DNA of 64,000 nt from Priestia taiwanensis (GTDB lineage: Bacteria > Bacillota > Bacilli > Bacillales > Bacillaceae_G), in contig NZ_BMFK01000003.1 in assembly GCF_014638355.1 (NCBI RefSeq), forward strand, positions 157,288 to 221,287. Reading direction: 5' to 3'. The stretch's first letter is position 1, and the number at the start of each line of letters is the position of its first letter. Shown one piece after another: positions 35,992 through 53,396 of the stretch. The position numbers were made by a program, and so were the translations under genes. The notes under the pieces are model-generated. The model saw only the letters and a list, made by a program, of their open reading frames with translations. It had not been told where the DNA came from and did not search any database.

Positions 35992-37809
35992 TCAATTCAT
36001 GTATTGTACTAACGCCGTGATTTCGGCTTCGTTAATTTTCAAGTCTTTCTCAAAGAACAAGCGGCGAATGATTGTAGCTCGCTCGTTCATACATGCTTCT
36101 ACTCGCCCAGTATACTCATACTGCTGCTCAAAGTAACAACGATGAACAAGTAAACATACGTGCATCATAAAGGCATTTTTTCTACTCTCTTCTAAGTCAG
36201 GGCCGAATAAAGATACTAACTCTTGTGTTAATTCGCATCCCTTCAAAATAATTTCCTGGCTTATTTCTTCACTATTCTCTCGCTTATGACTCTGTACAAA
36301 TGAGCCTTGAAGGCGCGGCGATTCTCTCTTATTCACGTTCTCTACTTGCTGGCGTATCGCATTGATATCTCGTTTTGTCGGCAATGCCTCTACGACAATA
36401 ACAGGTACATCTGCCGTTATCGGAAAAATACTCACAATCAAATCTACTTCTTCCCGCTTACATATGTCCTCGATTTCCATCATGGAACAATACGCAACTA
36501 TATCAATGTCTGGAACCTCTCGTTCTACGCGGCTCTTTAGCAACTTCGCAACACCACGGCCAGTTGAACATACATACAACGCCCTTGCTCTCTGCTTTTT
36601 CTTGAATGTATTTTCATACGATACTAAAAAGTGAAGCGCAAGAAAGGCAATAAAAGAATCTTGTGCACTAACTGATCTTGTCGTGATATACGTTTGGCAT
36701 GCTTTTCGAATGTGATGAAATAACGAAGTGTGGTTCCGCTTGATCTCTTCTGTGAAAGGATTGAACTCACTTATATGCATCGTTCCTTTTTGAAAACGAA
36801 GCGACAAATGTGCTAGAAGGTTACTATATAACCGTGAATCTTGCTTATAGTTAATTCCTTCTTGTTCACTAACATATCGAATAATTTGTTCGGTGACATG
36901 TGCAATATCCATTTGATTCGTTTCTTTCTCAAAGGCACCTGAAACATATAAATATTCATCTTCTAATAATGGAAAACAAGCTTCCTCGTACGTTATCTTC
37001 ATCAATGTAAGTAAAAATACAGTATGGTTATCTTTGTATGGTGGTGTATGTAGTAGTTTGTATGTTTTGACGGTGAAACCTAGTTGAAGTCTTGTTAACG
37101 ATATCGTTAAGCGAAGTAAAGTTGTTAACAGCTCGGAATGGTTGAATTGTTGCATGAAAGGTGAATCAAACATAGCGGTCATATGTTTTTCAACTATGTG
37201 ATAATACGCTACTAGTTGGTCTTCAATAATGAGGTGAATATCTTGCGTTTCCTTCTTCATCATCCGTGTCATGATTTGATAAATATCATAATTACTTAAC
37301 TCTGTTTGAATAATGTGCTCCAGCAGTAGACGAACATGTATCTCTTCCCCGTAAATCTTATAGCCAGTGCGTTGCTTCCGTTCTAGCGTTACCATCCACG
37401 GTTCTATCATTTCTTCTACAAACTGCAAATCACTTAAAATCGTATTCCGGCTAACTTCGAGGCGTTCAGCCAATTCATTGGCTGTTACGTATTCTACCGT
37501 TAAAGCTAGAATACTAATAAGCCGGCGTACCCTCACATCTTGATTCGGATATAATTTGCGGCGTTCCATCTGCATGATAGCATGTTTCGCTTCCATCCGT
37601 TTCGCTTCGCTACATGCAATCCATATCCCTTTGTTAGGCTGGGAATGAAAATCTAGTTCATGCTGGCGAAACCAATACTTCACGTTGTTCAAATCGTATT
37701 TAATCGTTCGTGTACTTACCCCAAACTCTGTAGACAAATCTTTAATCCGAATTTCGTTCCGGACTTCTAACAACTTCGTTACAATTTGATATTCCCGCAT
37801 CGTTAACAT
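35992..37809 (-). CDS. BglG/MtlR-type PRD transcription regulator
   Basis: 605-aa regulator. Two winged-helix motifs are visible (LSTEFGVSTRTIKYDLN near residues 24-40 and LAERLEVSRNTILSDLQ near 113-129), then two PRD domains (about 180-390), an EIIB-like domain with the Cys-containing loop YVCSTGRGVAKLL near 412, and a C-terminal PRD-like helical part instead of an EIIA domain. DNA-binding activators of this class respond to PTS-mediated phosphorylation of PRD His residues. First gene of, and likely activator of, the downstream cluster. Confidence 0.88.
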   Translation of the reverse strand: MLTMREYQIVTKLLEVRNEIRIKDLSTEFGVSTRTIKYDLNNVKYWFRQHELDFHSQPNKGIWIACSEAKRMEAKHAIMQMERRKLYPNQDVRVRRLISILALTVEYVTANELAERLEVSRNTILSDLQFVEEMIEPWMVTLERKQRTGYKIYGEEIHVRLLLEHIIQTELSNYDIYQIMTRMMKKETQDIHLIIEDQLVAYYHIVEKHMTAMFDSPFMQQFNHSELLTTLLRLTISLTRLQLGFTVKTYKLLHTPPYKDNHTVFLLTLMKITYEEACFPLLEDEYLYVSGAFEKETNQMDIAHVTEQIIRYVSEQEGINYKQDSRLYSNLLAHLSLRFQKGTMHISEFNPFTEEIKRNHTSLFHHIRKACQTYITTRSVSAQDSFIAFLALHFLVSYENTFKKKQRARALYVCSTGRGVAKLLKSRVEREVPDIDIVAYCSMMEIEDICKREEVDLIVSIFPITADVPVIVVEALPTKRDINAIRQQVENVNKRESPRLQGSFVQSHKRENSEEISQEIILKGCELTQELVSLFGPDLEESRKNAFMMHVCLLVHRCYFEQQYEYTGRVEACMNERATIIRRLFFEKDLKINEAEITALVQYMN

Positions 37810-38144
37810 TCTTCATCACCACTTACTTTAGTATTAGTGTGTGAGATTATTTATATATCACATTATATGGTGCGTATACTTCTCTTAACAGACAAAATCC
37901 CTTCCCTATCTATTAGGGAAATGTCTGCCATCCTCCTTTGCACCGATAAAGATAATGCCTCACACAAATCGCTTATTCATACTAGTTCTTACTTTATATC
38001 CTCTCTCTTTTATTCATTCGTTGCACGAAGTAAGTGCAATACCATAGACATTTCTAACAAAAAATCTATCGTATTACTATATTCCTCTCCAATCTTTATC
38101 AATCTTCGCTAATATAGAAGAATAACCTTTTTTTCTCTACAAAA
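37810..38144. other. Promoter region of the PRD regulator, no gene
   Basis: About 330 bp without a supported gene; an open plus-strand frame here lacks a ribosome binding site. It likely contains the promoter of the regulator operon. Confidence 0.5.
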
Positions 38145-38171
38145 AAGGTCCTCTCCAAAAGAAAGAACCTT
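38145..38171 (-). terminator. Terminator of the 144-aa membrane protein gene
   Basis: Stem AAGGT/ACCTT with TTTTTT on the minus strand, 10 nt after the stop codon. Confidence 0.6.
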
Positions 38172-38181
38172 CTTCTATGTA

Positions 38182-38616
38182 TTAACGGTAATATAGTACT
38201 GTCGCCAAAAGACTAACAATTGCAAAGCCTGTACTTCCAATTACAAACGGTGTAAAGCGCATATGGAATGCTTCAATCCTCATATCTATTCCGCCGCCAC
38301 TGTGTAACCTATCATTCGCATTCTGGCGATTTTTCCTTTGTTGATTAAAAAGTGGCGTTAACCATACGAAACACAGTAGAAGCATACTGCTTACAAAGAA
38401 TGTATCGACAACATTCCATTTACTAATGGAAACGATAAGTCCTACAAGGATGCCTTCTAATATAATAATTACAACTGCAAGAATACTCATTCTCACAAAA
38501 CTTGATGCACCTTTTAGCAATGTTTGATCAAGCCTTCTCTCAATACGAGTCCATACTAACGGTAGGAAAATTACTAATCCAATAATTGCGCATATAATAA
38601 ACCACTGCGTCACCAT
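38182..38616 (-). CDS. Four-helix membrane protein, unknown
   Basis: 144 aa with four hydrophobic segments (about 5-22, 43-64, 71-90 and 120-142) and a basic, Asn-rich loop (NQQRKNRQNANDRLHSGGG) between the third and fourth. No family recognised with certainty. Stands alone between the PRD cluster and rocA. Confidence 0.65.
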   Translation of the reverse strand: MVTQWFIICAIIGLVIFLPLVWTRIERRLDQTLLKGASSFVRMSILAVVIIILEGILVGLIVSISKWNVVDTFFVSSMLLLCFVWLTPLFNQQRKNRQNANDRLHSGGGIDMRIEAFHMRFTPFVIGSTGFAIVSLLATVLYYR

Positions 38617-38702
38617 TATCCAACCCCTAACTTATTTTCTATAATATGGATAAGATAAGAGAACAAAAGAGGGCCTTAGCCCTCTTTTCATCTATCAATC
38701 TA

Positions 38703-40250
38703 TTAAAGCGTTTCTGACGTTGTTTTTCCTTGCATATGAAGAACTAAGTAGTCTGGGCCACCTGCTTTTGAGTCCGTACCCGACATATTAAATCCGCCAA
38801 ATGGTTGGTATCCTACGATTGCGCCTGTGCAACCACGGTTGAAGTATAAGTTACCAACGTGGAAATCTTCACGTGCTTTTTCGATATGTGTACGATTGTT
38901 AGAGATAACAGCTCCTGTTAAGCCATATTCTGTATTGTTTGCGATATCTAATGCATGATCGAAGTCTTTTGCTTTGCAGAACGCAACAACCGGTCCGAAG
39001 ATTTCTTCTTTCATCAGACGAGCGTCTTCTTTCACGTCAGCAATGATTGTTGGTTGGATGAACCATCCTTTCGAATCGTCTCCTTCACCACCTGCTACAA
39101 GTCGGCCTTCTTCTTTGCCAATTTGGATGTAGCTCATTACTTTATCGAAAGCAGCTTGGTCATTTACTGGTCCCATTGACGTCGTTTGCTCATCTGGATT
39201 ACCAACTGTTAACTGTTTCGTTAACTCAATTGCACGTTCTAATACTGTATCGTATACATCTTCATGGATAACAGCACGAGAACATGCTGAACACTTCTGA
39301 CCTGAGAAACCAAATGCTGATGCTACAATTGATTTCGCTGCTAATTCTAAGTCTGCTTCTTTATCCACAACGATTGTGTCTTTTCCACCCATTTCTGCGA
39401 TAACACGCTTTAACCAAATTTGGCCTGGGTGAACTTTCGCTGCACGCTCATAAATGCGTAAGCCTACTTCTTTTGAGCCCGTGAAGCTAATAAAACGTGT
39501 GCGTGGATGGTCAACTAAGTAGTCACCAACTTCTGCACCACTACCTGGTACGTAGTTTACTACGCCTGCTGGTAAGCCTGCTTCTTCTAATACTTCCATG
39601 AACTTCGCTGCAATAACAGGTGTTGTACTAGCTGGCTTTAATAATACTGTGTTGCCAGTTACGACTGCCGCTGTTGTCATGCCTGCCATAATGGCAAATG
39701 GGAAGTTCCAAGGAGAGATGATTACGCCTACTCCTAGTGGAATATAAGAGAAACGGTTGTATTCAATCGGACGGCTTTCTACTTTGATTCCGTCTTTTAG
39801 CTGTAACATTTGACGTGCATAATACTCCATGAAGTCGATTGCTTCTGCTGTATCTGCATCAGCTTCGTTCCATGGCTTCCCTGCTTCTTTCACTAATAAC
39901 GCAGAGAACTCGTGTTTACGACGGCGCACAATTGCCGCAGCACGGAATAGAATATCTGCGCGCATTTCTGCTTTTGTCTTTCTCCATGTATTGAACGTTG
40001 CGTCCGCTACTTGCATTGCTTTCTCCGCAAGCTCGCGATTCGCTTTCGATACACGCCCTATAAGCTCTTCTTTATTCGAAGGATTCACAGATACAATCTT
40101 GTCCTCTGTATGAATCTTTTCACCACCAATAATTAACGGATAATCTTGACCTAAATACGCTTCAACTGTCTTCAGTCCTGCTTCAAACGCTACTTTATTC
40201 TCTTCTTGCGTAAAATTTGTAAATGGTTCATGCTTGTATGCTACTACCAT
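38703..40250 (-). CDS. rocA: L-glutamate gamma-semialdehyde (1-pyrroline-5-carboxylate) dehydrogenase
   Basis: 515-aa NAD-dependent aldehyde dehydrogenase that oxidises glutamate semialdehyde in proline and arginine breakdown. Starts [14 protein letters not shown], as in Bacillus RocA/PruA. Catalytic residues: Glu in [13 protein letters not shown] and Cys in [12 protein letters not shown]; the Rossmann part has [14 protein letters not shown]. The start at 40250 is supported by AGGGGG at 9 nt, and the 27 extra upstream codons are not conserved. Monocistronic. Confidence 0.95.
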   Translation of the reverse strand: MVVAYKHEPFTNFTQEENKVAFEAGLKTVEAYLGQDYPLIIGGEKIHTEDKIVSVNPSNKEELIGRVSKANRELAEKAMQVADATFNTWRKTKAEMRADILFRAAAIVRRRKHEFSALLVKEAGKPWNEADADTAEAIDFMEYYARQMLQLKDGIKVESRPIEYNRFSYIPLGVGVIISPWNFPFAIMAGMTTAAVVTGNTVLLKPASTTPVIAAKFMEVLEEAGLPAGVVNYVPGSGAEVGDYLVDHPRTRFISFTGSKEVGLRIYERAAKVHPGQIWLKRVIAEMGGKDTIVVDKEADLELAAKSIVASAFGFSGQKCSACSRAVIHEDVYDTVLERAIELTKQLTVGNPDEQTTSMGPVNDQAAFDKVMSYIQIGKEEGRLVAGGEGDDSKGWFIQPTIIADVKEDARLMKEEIFGPVVAFCKAKDFDHALDIANNTEYGLTGAVISNNRTHIEKAREDFHVGNLYFNRGCTGAIVGYQPFGGFNMSGTDSKAGGPDYLVLHMQGKTTSETL

Positions 40251-40451
40251 TGTCTCAAGCCCCCTGTTCATTGTGTGAATAATGCTTACAATTTCCTCCT
40301 CCATTGTACACAAAATCAGAACATTCTTCAATTTCTTGCATTTCCAAAATTATTATAGGTAAAAGAATTCTTTCATTACCGTTGGAGTACGTAGAGCGAC
40401 AAGCGCCCACTCGTAGCAAAATTATATACATCATTCCCATCAACAAAAAAA

Positions 40452-40480
40452 CTGCCCCGCCAATCAAATTGGCAGAGCAG
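40452..40480 (-). terminator. Terminator of the ligA-camS operon
   Basis: Stem CTGCtCtGCCAAT/ATTGGCgGgGCAG followed by TTTTTTTG on the minus strand. Confidence 0.8.
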
Positions 40481-40491
40481 TCATATACTTC

Positions 40492-41676
40492 TTAATCATA
40501 GATATGAACGTACGGTTCTTTTGCATCTTTCTCTTTCACAATTAAACTTTTCGGTCCTTCTGTCGTACGAATATATACATTGATATCTAGATGATTCGGG
40601 AAGCTTTGCATAATTAATCCAGTCACATATTGTGTGAAAGCAATTACTTCCGCTTGTCCGTAAAATCTCATTGGAATATCAATCGTTAACGATTTCAAAT
40701 CGTTATTTTGATAAAAGCCTTTCCCAATGACACCTGTGAAATTAGGGAAATACTTCTCTACATCTGCCTTGAAGTTCACAAAGGTTTGAAAGTCTCCTTT
40801 ATGATCTCTCTCAGCATCTTCTGATGGGAATAAGTAATATTGCTCATCAATAGCTTCCCACTTGCCCATGCTACTGCCTTTTGCTTCAGCCGTTGCTAAC
40901 ATCGTACCTGGAATAAGCGCATTTTTCGGTTGCTGCTTATAAATGACGAACGTAATTGGTACATCTCCTAGTTCATCCATTTTACGCATACTTTCTAATA
41001 TCGTATCCGCCATTTTCTTTCCATTTTCTAAGATATCTTTATCCGAAATTTTCACTTCACGCGGATAATCATTCTCTTCTTTGAAGTAGTGTACAGAATT
41101 CATCGCAAGACCAATGACAACACCACCAAGTTCTAACTGGCCGTTACTTCCTTTTTTCATATAGTTTTGTTCAAGAATATGCGCGAGATAACGCGGATTC
41201 GCTGAATTACGTTCTTCTAATGTCCCTTCACCAGGGTCTGCTGGATTTAATCCTTCATTCGGGATTTCTTTCTTTTTCTCATCTTTTCCAAGCGCAGCTT
41301 TCTTTTGTTCTACTTGCTCGTCTGTTAATTTACGTGCAAGCCAGTTTGTAATTGTTTCTTTCTTGATTTTCTTTCCTGATTCGAAATAATACGTATCCGT
41401 TGGGAACGATTCCTGTGCAATACGCATTAAACTTTCTTCAAAGTGATCCACGTCTAAATGGTTATTTAAGTTAGAAACAACTAGCCCACGTCCTTCCCCA
41501 ACTTCAAAACCACCTTTTTCATTTAGTGCCATCTTGTAGTATTCATCCGAAATTGAATATTTCGGAATAATGACATCTTGTGAACCATCTTCTTGTTTCA
41601 CTTCTTCCTCTGACTTGGAACCACATCCACTAAGGATAAGCATGCATGACATGCCGATAAGCATCCATTTCTTCAT
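40492..41676 (-). CDS. camS: CamS family sex-pheromone lipoprotein
   Basis: 394-aa lipoprotein with signal MKKWMLIGMSCMLILSGC and lipobox LSGC. CamS homologues in Enterococcus and Staphylococcus yield peptide pheromones from the cleaved signal peptide; in Bacillus the gene sits after ligA with unknown function. The mature part includes NPRYLAHILEQNYMKKGS and the C-terminal VYIRTTEGPKSLIV. It follows ligA by 17 nt in the pcrB-pcrA-ligA-camS operon. Confidence 0.93.
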   Translation of the reverse strand: MKKWMLIGMSCMLILSGCGSKSEEEVKQEDGSQDVIIPKYSISDEYYKMALNEKGGFEVGEGRGLVVSNLNNHLDVDHFEESLMRIAQESFPTDTYYFESGKKIKKETITNWLARKLTDEQVEQKKAALGKDEKKKEIPNEGLNPADPGEGTLEERNSANPRYLAHILEQNYMKKGSNGQLELGGVVIGLAMNSVHYFKEENDYPREVKISDKDILENGKKMADTILESMRKMDELGDVPITFVIYKQQPKNALIPGTMLATAEAKGSSMGKWEAIDEQYYLFPSEDAERDHKGDFQTFVNFKADVEKYFPNFTGVIGKGFYQNNDLKSLTIDIPMRFYGQAEVIAFTQYVTGLIMQSFPNHLDINVYIRTTEGPKSLIVKEKDAKEPYVHIYD

Positions 41677-41693
41677 TCCTATTTTTACACCTC

Positions 41694-45912
<4,219 letters not shown>

Positions 45913-45916
45913 GCTA

Positions 45917-46594
45917 TCACTTTCCTTCCTTCACTGCCTTCACCGTCGCTAGAGCAGTTTTTAAATCTGTATATACTGTTCCTTCTACTACTAATGTATC
46001 TACGTGTGAGGCAATTTCTCTCGCTTCCTCTATCGTTTGAATAGCTGTCGTATAGAACAATTTCGTATCGTGTAACTCTTCTTTTACTTGCTTGATAATA
46101 TCTACATCGGTCTTGGTCACATGAAAAATTGGTAACTTAGCGAACTTCTCTGCCATGCGTGCATATGCAACGATGTCATCTTCTCCGATGTTACATTCAG
46201 CATGTGCAATCTTTGCCATTGGTGCTGCTTCGTTCACCATACAGTAGCCTTCTCCAATGATTTCATCCATACTAATATGACCATATTCCATCATGACATC
46301 ATGCTGGACACCTGTAATCCACTTCGCATCTTTCGTATTTAACACACTTGGAATGAAATACGAATCATATCCCGGTGTGTAATTTTCTACGTTAAATACT
46401 TCTAATACACATGGAACGGAATAACGGCGAATACGTACAAGTAACATTAAGATGTCATCAATGGCCAGCTCATTCGTTCCACTCACAAAAATTGCATCTG
46501 TTCCTGATTCACAAATGCTCTCTAACATATCTTCATCGATTTCAATCGTTGGATCTAATTTAAATAAGTGTTTCCACTCTCTATAATCGTACAT
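45917..46594 (-). CDS. pcrB: Heptaprenylglyceryl phosphate synthase PcrB
   Basis: 225-aa TIM-barrel enzyme that joins heptaprenyl diphosphate to glycerol-1-phosphate, giving archaeal-type ether lipids in Bacillales. Signatures: [28 protein letters not shown] and [17 protein letters not shown] lies 5 nt before the ATG at 46594; the longer frame upstream is not conserved. First gene of the operon with pcrA, ligA and camS. Confidence 0.94.
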   Translation of the reverse strand: MYDYREWKHLFKLDPTIEIDEDMLESICESGTDAIFVSGTNELAIDDILMLLVRIRRYSVPCVLEVFNVENYTPGYDSYFIPSVLNTKDAKWITGVQHDVMMEYGHISMDEIIGEGYCMVNEAAPMAKIAHAECNIGEDDIVAYARMAEKFAKLPIFHVTKTDVDIIKQVKEELHDTKLFYTTAIQTIEEAREIASHVDTLVVEGTVYTDLKTALATVKAVKEGK

Positions 46595-46846
46595 AGAATC
46601 CTCCACCATACATCTTCTATAAAATAAAACGAAACGCGAAGCCTCGTTCTCGTCCTGCGCGTTCCTTCTACTATATTCTTTCCTTATCTTTAACAGTATA
46701 GCAGAAACTAAAGCGACATTGGAGCCAAAAACAGAATGTATATCCTCCTCTTCATGACGCACACTAGATATAAGAGAAAGATATACTTTTTTCTCTTACG
46801 ACCAACGATAGACACATCACACACAACTGTGGAAGAGGTGTTCCGT

Positions 46847-47125
46847 TTGAAGCAAAACATAGGATTACTGAATGCATTTTTGCGAATGACCTGTGGATTT
46901 ACCCTCCTGTCCTGGTCTACAGCCAAACTCGTTCGCAGACCGTGTAATTACATGGCACTCCTCCTCGCCATGCTTGGTGCGATGAAAGTAGCATCAGGAG
47001 CATTACGCTTCTGTCCGGTCAAATTTATGATGGGGTTCAAAGACATCTTCGCATTCTTCCCAAAGCCGAAGAAAAATGAGTTCGAAGGTCTGGAAGAATT
47101 AGCAAGGTTGATTAACCCTTCGTAA
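46847..47125 (+). CDS. DUF2892 (YgaP-like) membrane protein
   Basis: 92-aa protein with two hydrophobic helices and the family pattern KQNIGLLNAFLRMTCGFTLLSWST, then ALRFCPVKFM. DUF2892 domains span the membrane beside rhodanese domains in YgaP; this is the stand-alone form. The start is TTG at 46847 with AGAGGTG about 7 nt upstream; an upstream ATG would add non-conserved residues. Divergent from pcrB. Confidence 0.82.
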   Translation: MKQNIGLLNAFLRMTCGFTLLSWSTAKLVRRPCNYMALLLAMLGAMKVASGALRFCPVKFMMGFKDIFAFFPKPKKNEFEGLEELARLINPS

Positions 47126-47133
47126 TGGAAACA

Positions 47134-47177
47134 AAAACCCCCCAATTATTAGGAAGAACTAACAATTGGGGGATTTT
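47134..47177 (+). terminator. Bidirectional terminator
   Basis: Stem CCCCCAATT/AATTGGGGG with a 16-nt loop, TTTTT on the plus side and TTTTTG on the minus side. Separates the convergent DUF2892 and beta-propeller genes. Confidence 0.75.
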
Positions 47178-47229
47178 TATTATAACTGAATATATGTTAT
47201 ACTTTCCAAATTCATTTCAACGAACTTGC

Positions 47230-48567
47230 TTAGTGGTCTGATACTTCTAATGTAAATACCAACTTCCCATTTTCGGGTACATTTGAATTAAGGTTTGTAG
47301 AATTACTGAGGCCATTGACTACATATTCATTCTTACTTGTTTGCCAAATACCCATCATATAATCCATTCGATTTCCTTTAAGTTCTTTTCTCCAAGTAAC
47401 TTCTCCTAATTCATTATATTTTATTATAAGCCCATCTAACTCGTCCTTATCATTCTCCATATCTTTACCATCAATAGATATTTTAGACCCTACAGTGATA
47501 AATCCTCCATCAAACGTTGGAATAGTCGATTGCGAGAGATCGTGTATTCCTTCTCGTTTCCCTAAGCCAATTACTTCTGCATCTTTCATCCATTCTTTTT
47601 GTCCATCCTTACCATACTTCACAAGAACTTTAGGTCCCCCCTCTCGTTCTCCTATTCCGATAAATCCACCATCACTAGTCTCTATAACGGAACTAAAATA
47701 AACACCTTCCTCTAAACTAAAATATCGACTCCAAACTTCATTTCCTTTATCGTCACACTTTAGAATAAATGCTTTATCTTTTCTGTTATTCGACTTATCA
47801 ACACCAACAATAACTAATCCATTATCCGTTGTTTCTTTTACGCGCATTGAATATATTCCTTGTTTACTAGGTTGCAATACCTTATGCCATAATAATTGAC
47901 CTTTTGCACTATATTTTACTAATATTGGTGTTTCTATACGTCCATCTGCTAAATCCGGTCTATCGACAGACCCTAGCACAATAAAACTTCCATCTTTCAT
48001 TTCAGTAACAGAAGTAAATATATCTGTTCCATAGATACCGTGAGAAGGAAAAGAAAACTTTCCTCTCCATTCTTCCTCATCATTCTTATTATGTTTAACC
48101 AAGAGCGCCTCGGAATATTCTAAACCAACTTCCTTTAAGGAACCCATTGTTATATATCCTCCATCAGATGTTGCTAGTACATTTAAAAAATGTTCATAAT
48201 TTTTTTTACCTCTAATAGAACTAATGTCTTTCCACATCTGGTCTCCATGCTTATTACTTTTCAAAAGATAAGAAGTGTGTATTGCCAGGCCAACTCCGAT
48301 AGAATGACCATCACGCATCGTCGCTACAGAGTTCACTGTCTCTTCTATTTCTATTCCTTTTACTTCATTTAATAACATCGGATCAATTTGCTCATCTACA
48401 TTATATGACTTTTCCTTCTCACCATTAAGATTAGTAGTAGCTTCTGTACCTTTACTACTAAATTCATTCGTAATTACAGGAAGTATTTTCATCCCAAACA
48501 CTCCGATAAAAATTCCACTACCCACCAATGTTGGTAATAACCATTTACTCTTTTTTTCGCTCATCAT
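47230..48567 (-). CDS. Membrane-anchored beta-propeller-like surface protein
   Basis: 445 aa. One N-terminal transmembrane helix (LLPTLVGSGIFIGVFGMKIL) anchors a long extracellular part with about seven repeats of the form TxDGGxIxxG followed by LVKYxxxGxxxW (for example TSDGGYITMGS, EMKDGSFIVLGS, TTDNGLVIVG, TSDGGFIGIGE, TFDGGFITVGS), the pattern of a PQQ/Kelch-like propeller. Role unknown; binding or sensing at the cell surface is an inference. ATGATG start, either codon possible. Confidence 0.8.
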   Translation of the reverse strand: MMSEKKSKWLLPTLVGSGIFIGVFGMKILPVITNEFSSKGTEATTNLNGEKEKSYNVDEQIDPMLLNEVKGIEIEETVNSVATMRDGHSIGVGLAIHTSYLLKSNKHGDQMWKDISSIRGKKNYEHFLNVLATSDGGYITMGSLKEVGLEYSEALLVKHNKNDEEEWRGKFSFPSHGIYGTDIFTSVTEMKDGSFIVLGSVDRPDLADGRIETPILVKYSAKGQLLWHKVLQPSKQGIYSMRVKETTDNGLVIVGVDKSNNRKDKAFILKCDDKGNEVWSRYFSLEEGVYFSSVIETSDGGFIGIGEREGGPKVLVKYGKDGQKEWMKDAEVIGLGKREGIHDLSQSTIPTFDGGFITVGSKISIDGKDMENDKDELDGLIIKYNELGEVTWRKELKGNRMDYMMGIWQTSKNEYVVNGLSNSTNLNSNVPENGKLVFTLEVSDH

Positions 48568-48898
48568 ACTACATCCTTCTTCTATTATATACTTGACTAT
48601 TCTTTACGACGATTACTTGTTTGCAAAATAACGCATTTCTATTACATTTAAGAAGATTACTATTCATTTAACAACACTATTAAATATTATCTCAAATCAT
48701 TAAATTGGTTATTTTTTCACATAAAGTATAAAATATCATAAATTTCAAAAAAGAGAAAGGTATATAACTCTATTTCTAAGACCCCTTTACAATATAAAAT
48801 CCCTTAAGAAAGGTTATTACACTAACTCATTTTAAGGCTTTTCATTTATCCAGTTATGTTATGATAGAAGGTATATTATGAGTAAGGAGCTATATAAC
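48568..48898. other. Divergent promoter region, no gene
   Basis: About 330 bp of AT-rich sequence between the propeller gene and ynfA, without a supported frame or terminator. Confidence 0.5.
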
Positions 48899-49222
48899 AT
48901 GCTACAAGCTGCATTTATTTTTTTCTTAGCAGGTCTCGCTGAAATTGGCGGAGGCTATTTAATTTGGCAATGGTTACGAGAGGAAGCGTCCCCTTGGTAT
49001 GGACTAATTGGTGGAATCGCTCTTGTCTTATACGGAGTAATTGCCACATGGCAAACGTTCCCGACATTTAGTCGTGTCTATGCGGCATATGGTGGTGTCT
49101 TCATCGTGATGAGCTTATTTTGGGGCATGATTGTCGATAAGAAAATGCCCGATATGTATGACTGGGTAGGCGGCGCTATTTGTTTAGTCGGCGTTACCGT
49201 TATGCTTCGGTCAAGGGGATAA
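48899..49222 (+). CDS. YnfA family (UPF0060) membrane protein
   Basis: 107-aa protein with four transmembrane helices, related to small multidrug resistance transporters. Family signatures [46 protein letters not shown] and [13 protein letters not shown]. The ATG at 48899 has AAGGAG at 9 nt; an upstream ATG overlaps this site. Function in Bacillus unknown. Confidence 0.92.
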   Translation: MLQAAFIFFLAGLAEIGGGYLIWQWLREEASPWYGLIGGIALVLYGVIATWQTFPTFSRVYAAYGGVFIVMSLFWGMIVDKKMPDMYDWVGGAICLVGVTVMLRSRG

Positions 49223-49234
49223 ACTTGTATCCCC

Positions 49235-49642
49235 TTACCATAATTTCACTCCTAATTTTGTCATCGCTACTTCTGTTTCATTCTCTTCTAATTTATGAAT
49301 GACCACTTCCAGCTTACCGCGATAAGCTGTTTCAATATAACCAAGTGCAATTTCCGATCCCGATTTACTTGTATGTGCAATCCATACTTTGTCTCTCATT
49401 TTCACATTTGAATCGCTAGGGTCAACCGTTTCTTCTACTTCTTCTCCTACGTTCACTGTTGGCAACGTTCGGAATGTCACCCCTGGACTTAGTTGTATCT
49501 CTAGACGATCAATTGGTTTATCTGTCTTGTTCACAATCATTATTTGAATACTAGCATTTTGATAGACATACACTCCGTAAGCAACGCCACTTACAAGAAG
49601 TAGTGTAGCAATAATACCAATTATCCAATATTTCTTTTTCAT
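49235..49642 (-). CDS. Membrane-anchored protein, unknown
   Basis: 135 aa with one N-terminal transmembrane helix (YWIIGIIATLLLVSGVAYGVYV) and an extracellular strand-rich part. No family recognised. Convergent with ynfA and 15 nt after the small membrane-protein gene upstream, so the two likely form an operon. Confidence 0.7.
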   Translation of the reverse strand: MKKKYWIIGIIATLLLVSGVAYGVYVYQNASIQIMIVNKTDKPIDRLEIQLSPGVTFRTLPTVNVGEEVEETVDPSDSNVKMRDKVWIAHTSKSGSEIALGYIETAYRGKLEVVIHKLEENETEVAMTKLGVKLW

Positions 49643-49657
49643 AAGCTGACCCCATCC

Positions 49658-49891
49658 TTACTTTTTTGGCTTATTCACTATCATAACAATGACGAATGCT
49701 AAAATAAGCGAAGCACCAATTGTTGGCCAGGATAAAAGAACATCTCCATGTAAAACATCCAACATAACTAACAATCCCTTACTTAACATGATAAGCAAAT
49801 AAATAAGAGCAAAGAGCGTAACAAATCCTCTTTTGAACACACTTGGAATCGCAAGCCATTTTGTCATGATAGACTTCGACCATTTATCCAT
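49658..49891 (-). CDS. Small two-helix membrane protein
   Basis: 77 aa with two hydrophobic helices (about 20-42 and 52-72) and a basic end (NKPKK). Start at 49891 with GGGAGGG upstream. No family recognised. Confidence 0.7.
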   Translation of the reverse strand: MDKWSKSIMTKWLAIPSVFKRGFVTLFALIYLLIMLSKGLLVMLDVLHGDVLLSWPTIGASLILAFVIVMIVNKPKK

Positions 49892-50017
49892 GTTGAATCC
49901 CTCCCTTGTCATCTTCTAGACATATTCTAGAAAGAAACTTCCAATCCTTCCCACATCTTTTTGTAACATATATAATAAAAGGGAATGATCTAATTTCTAT
50001 GTAAAAGGAGAGATTTC

Positions 50018-50551
50018 ATGTGGATGGCGATTAGTATACTAAGTATTATTTTCCTCTTATCTAGTTTATTCATCTTTTTCATCTCAAAAGATGATTTCAA
50101 AGACGGAAAGAACCTTGTTCCAATCATTGCAGCGAACCTCATCTTAAGTTCGTTCCTTACATCAACCGTTGCTGCAATGGGCCTCATTGCGTTTCTCCTC
50201 TTCAAAGGGGTATCGTATGTATTTCAGCACGTTCTTATTTTTGAAAGTAATATGACCATTTTCGCTGTTGGGCTAATCATTTGCATCATGTATCTCGCTT
50301 TAGAGATTACTGTACATACTTTCTTATCCGCCGCTTCCACATACATCTTCAGAAATAAATCCTATGCTCTTATATTTTATTGTGTTAGTCGTATCGCGAT
50401 CGATTCTGTCCTTCTTTACTATGTACTCATCGCCATTCCTGGTGTTGAACTTCGCAATCCTTATATTGCCATCTTTCTCGCAACACTCTTATTTATTCCG
50501 GATTTATTCGTTTCTTCCAAGAAACAAAAAGCATACGAAGAAAATGCCTAA
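50018..50551 (+). CDS. Polytopic membrane protein, unknown
   Basis: 177 aa with about five transmembrane helices. Conserved-looking polar residues sit within the fourth region (CVSRIAIDSV). AAAGGAGAG precedes the ATG. Convergent with purD, sharing its terminator. No family recognised. Confidence 0.75.
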   Translation: MWMAISILSIIFLLSSLFIFFISKDDFKDGKNLVPIIAANLILSSFLTSTVAAMGLIAFLLFKGVSYVFQHVLIFESNMTIFAVGLIICIMYLALEITVHTFLSAASTYIFRNKSYALIFYCVSRIAIDSVLLYYVLIAIPGVELRNPYIAIFLATLLFIPDLFVSSKKQKAYEENA

Positions 50552-50574
50552 TCGCTCTCGATTAGGCATTTTCT
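50538..50574. terminator. Bidirectional terminator shared by the membrane gene and the pur operon
   Basis: Stem GAAAATGCCTAATCG/CGATTAGGCATTTTC with a 4-nt loop, four bases after the purD stop. The left arm overlaps the end of the plus-strand gene. Confidence 0.85.
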
Positions 50575-50577
50575 TCA

Positions 50578-53395
<2,818 letters not shown>

Positions 53396-53396
<1 letters not shown>

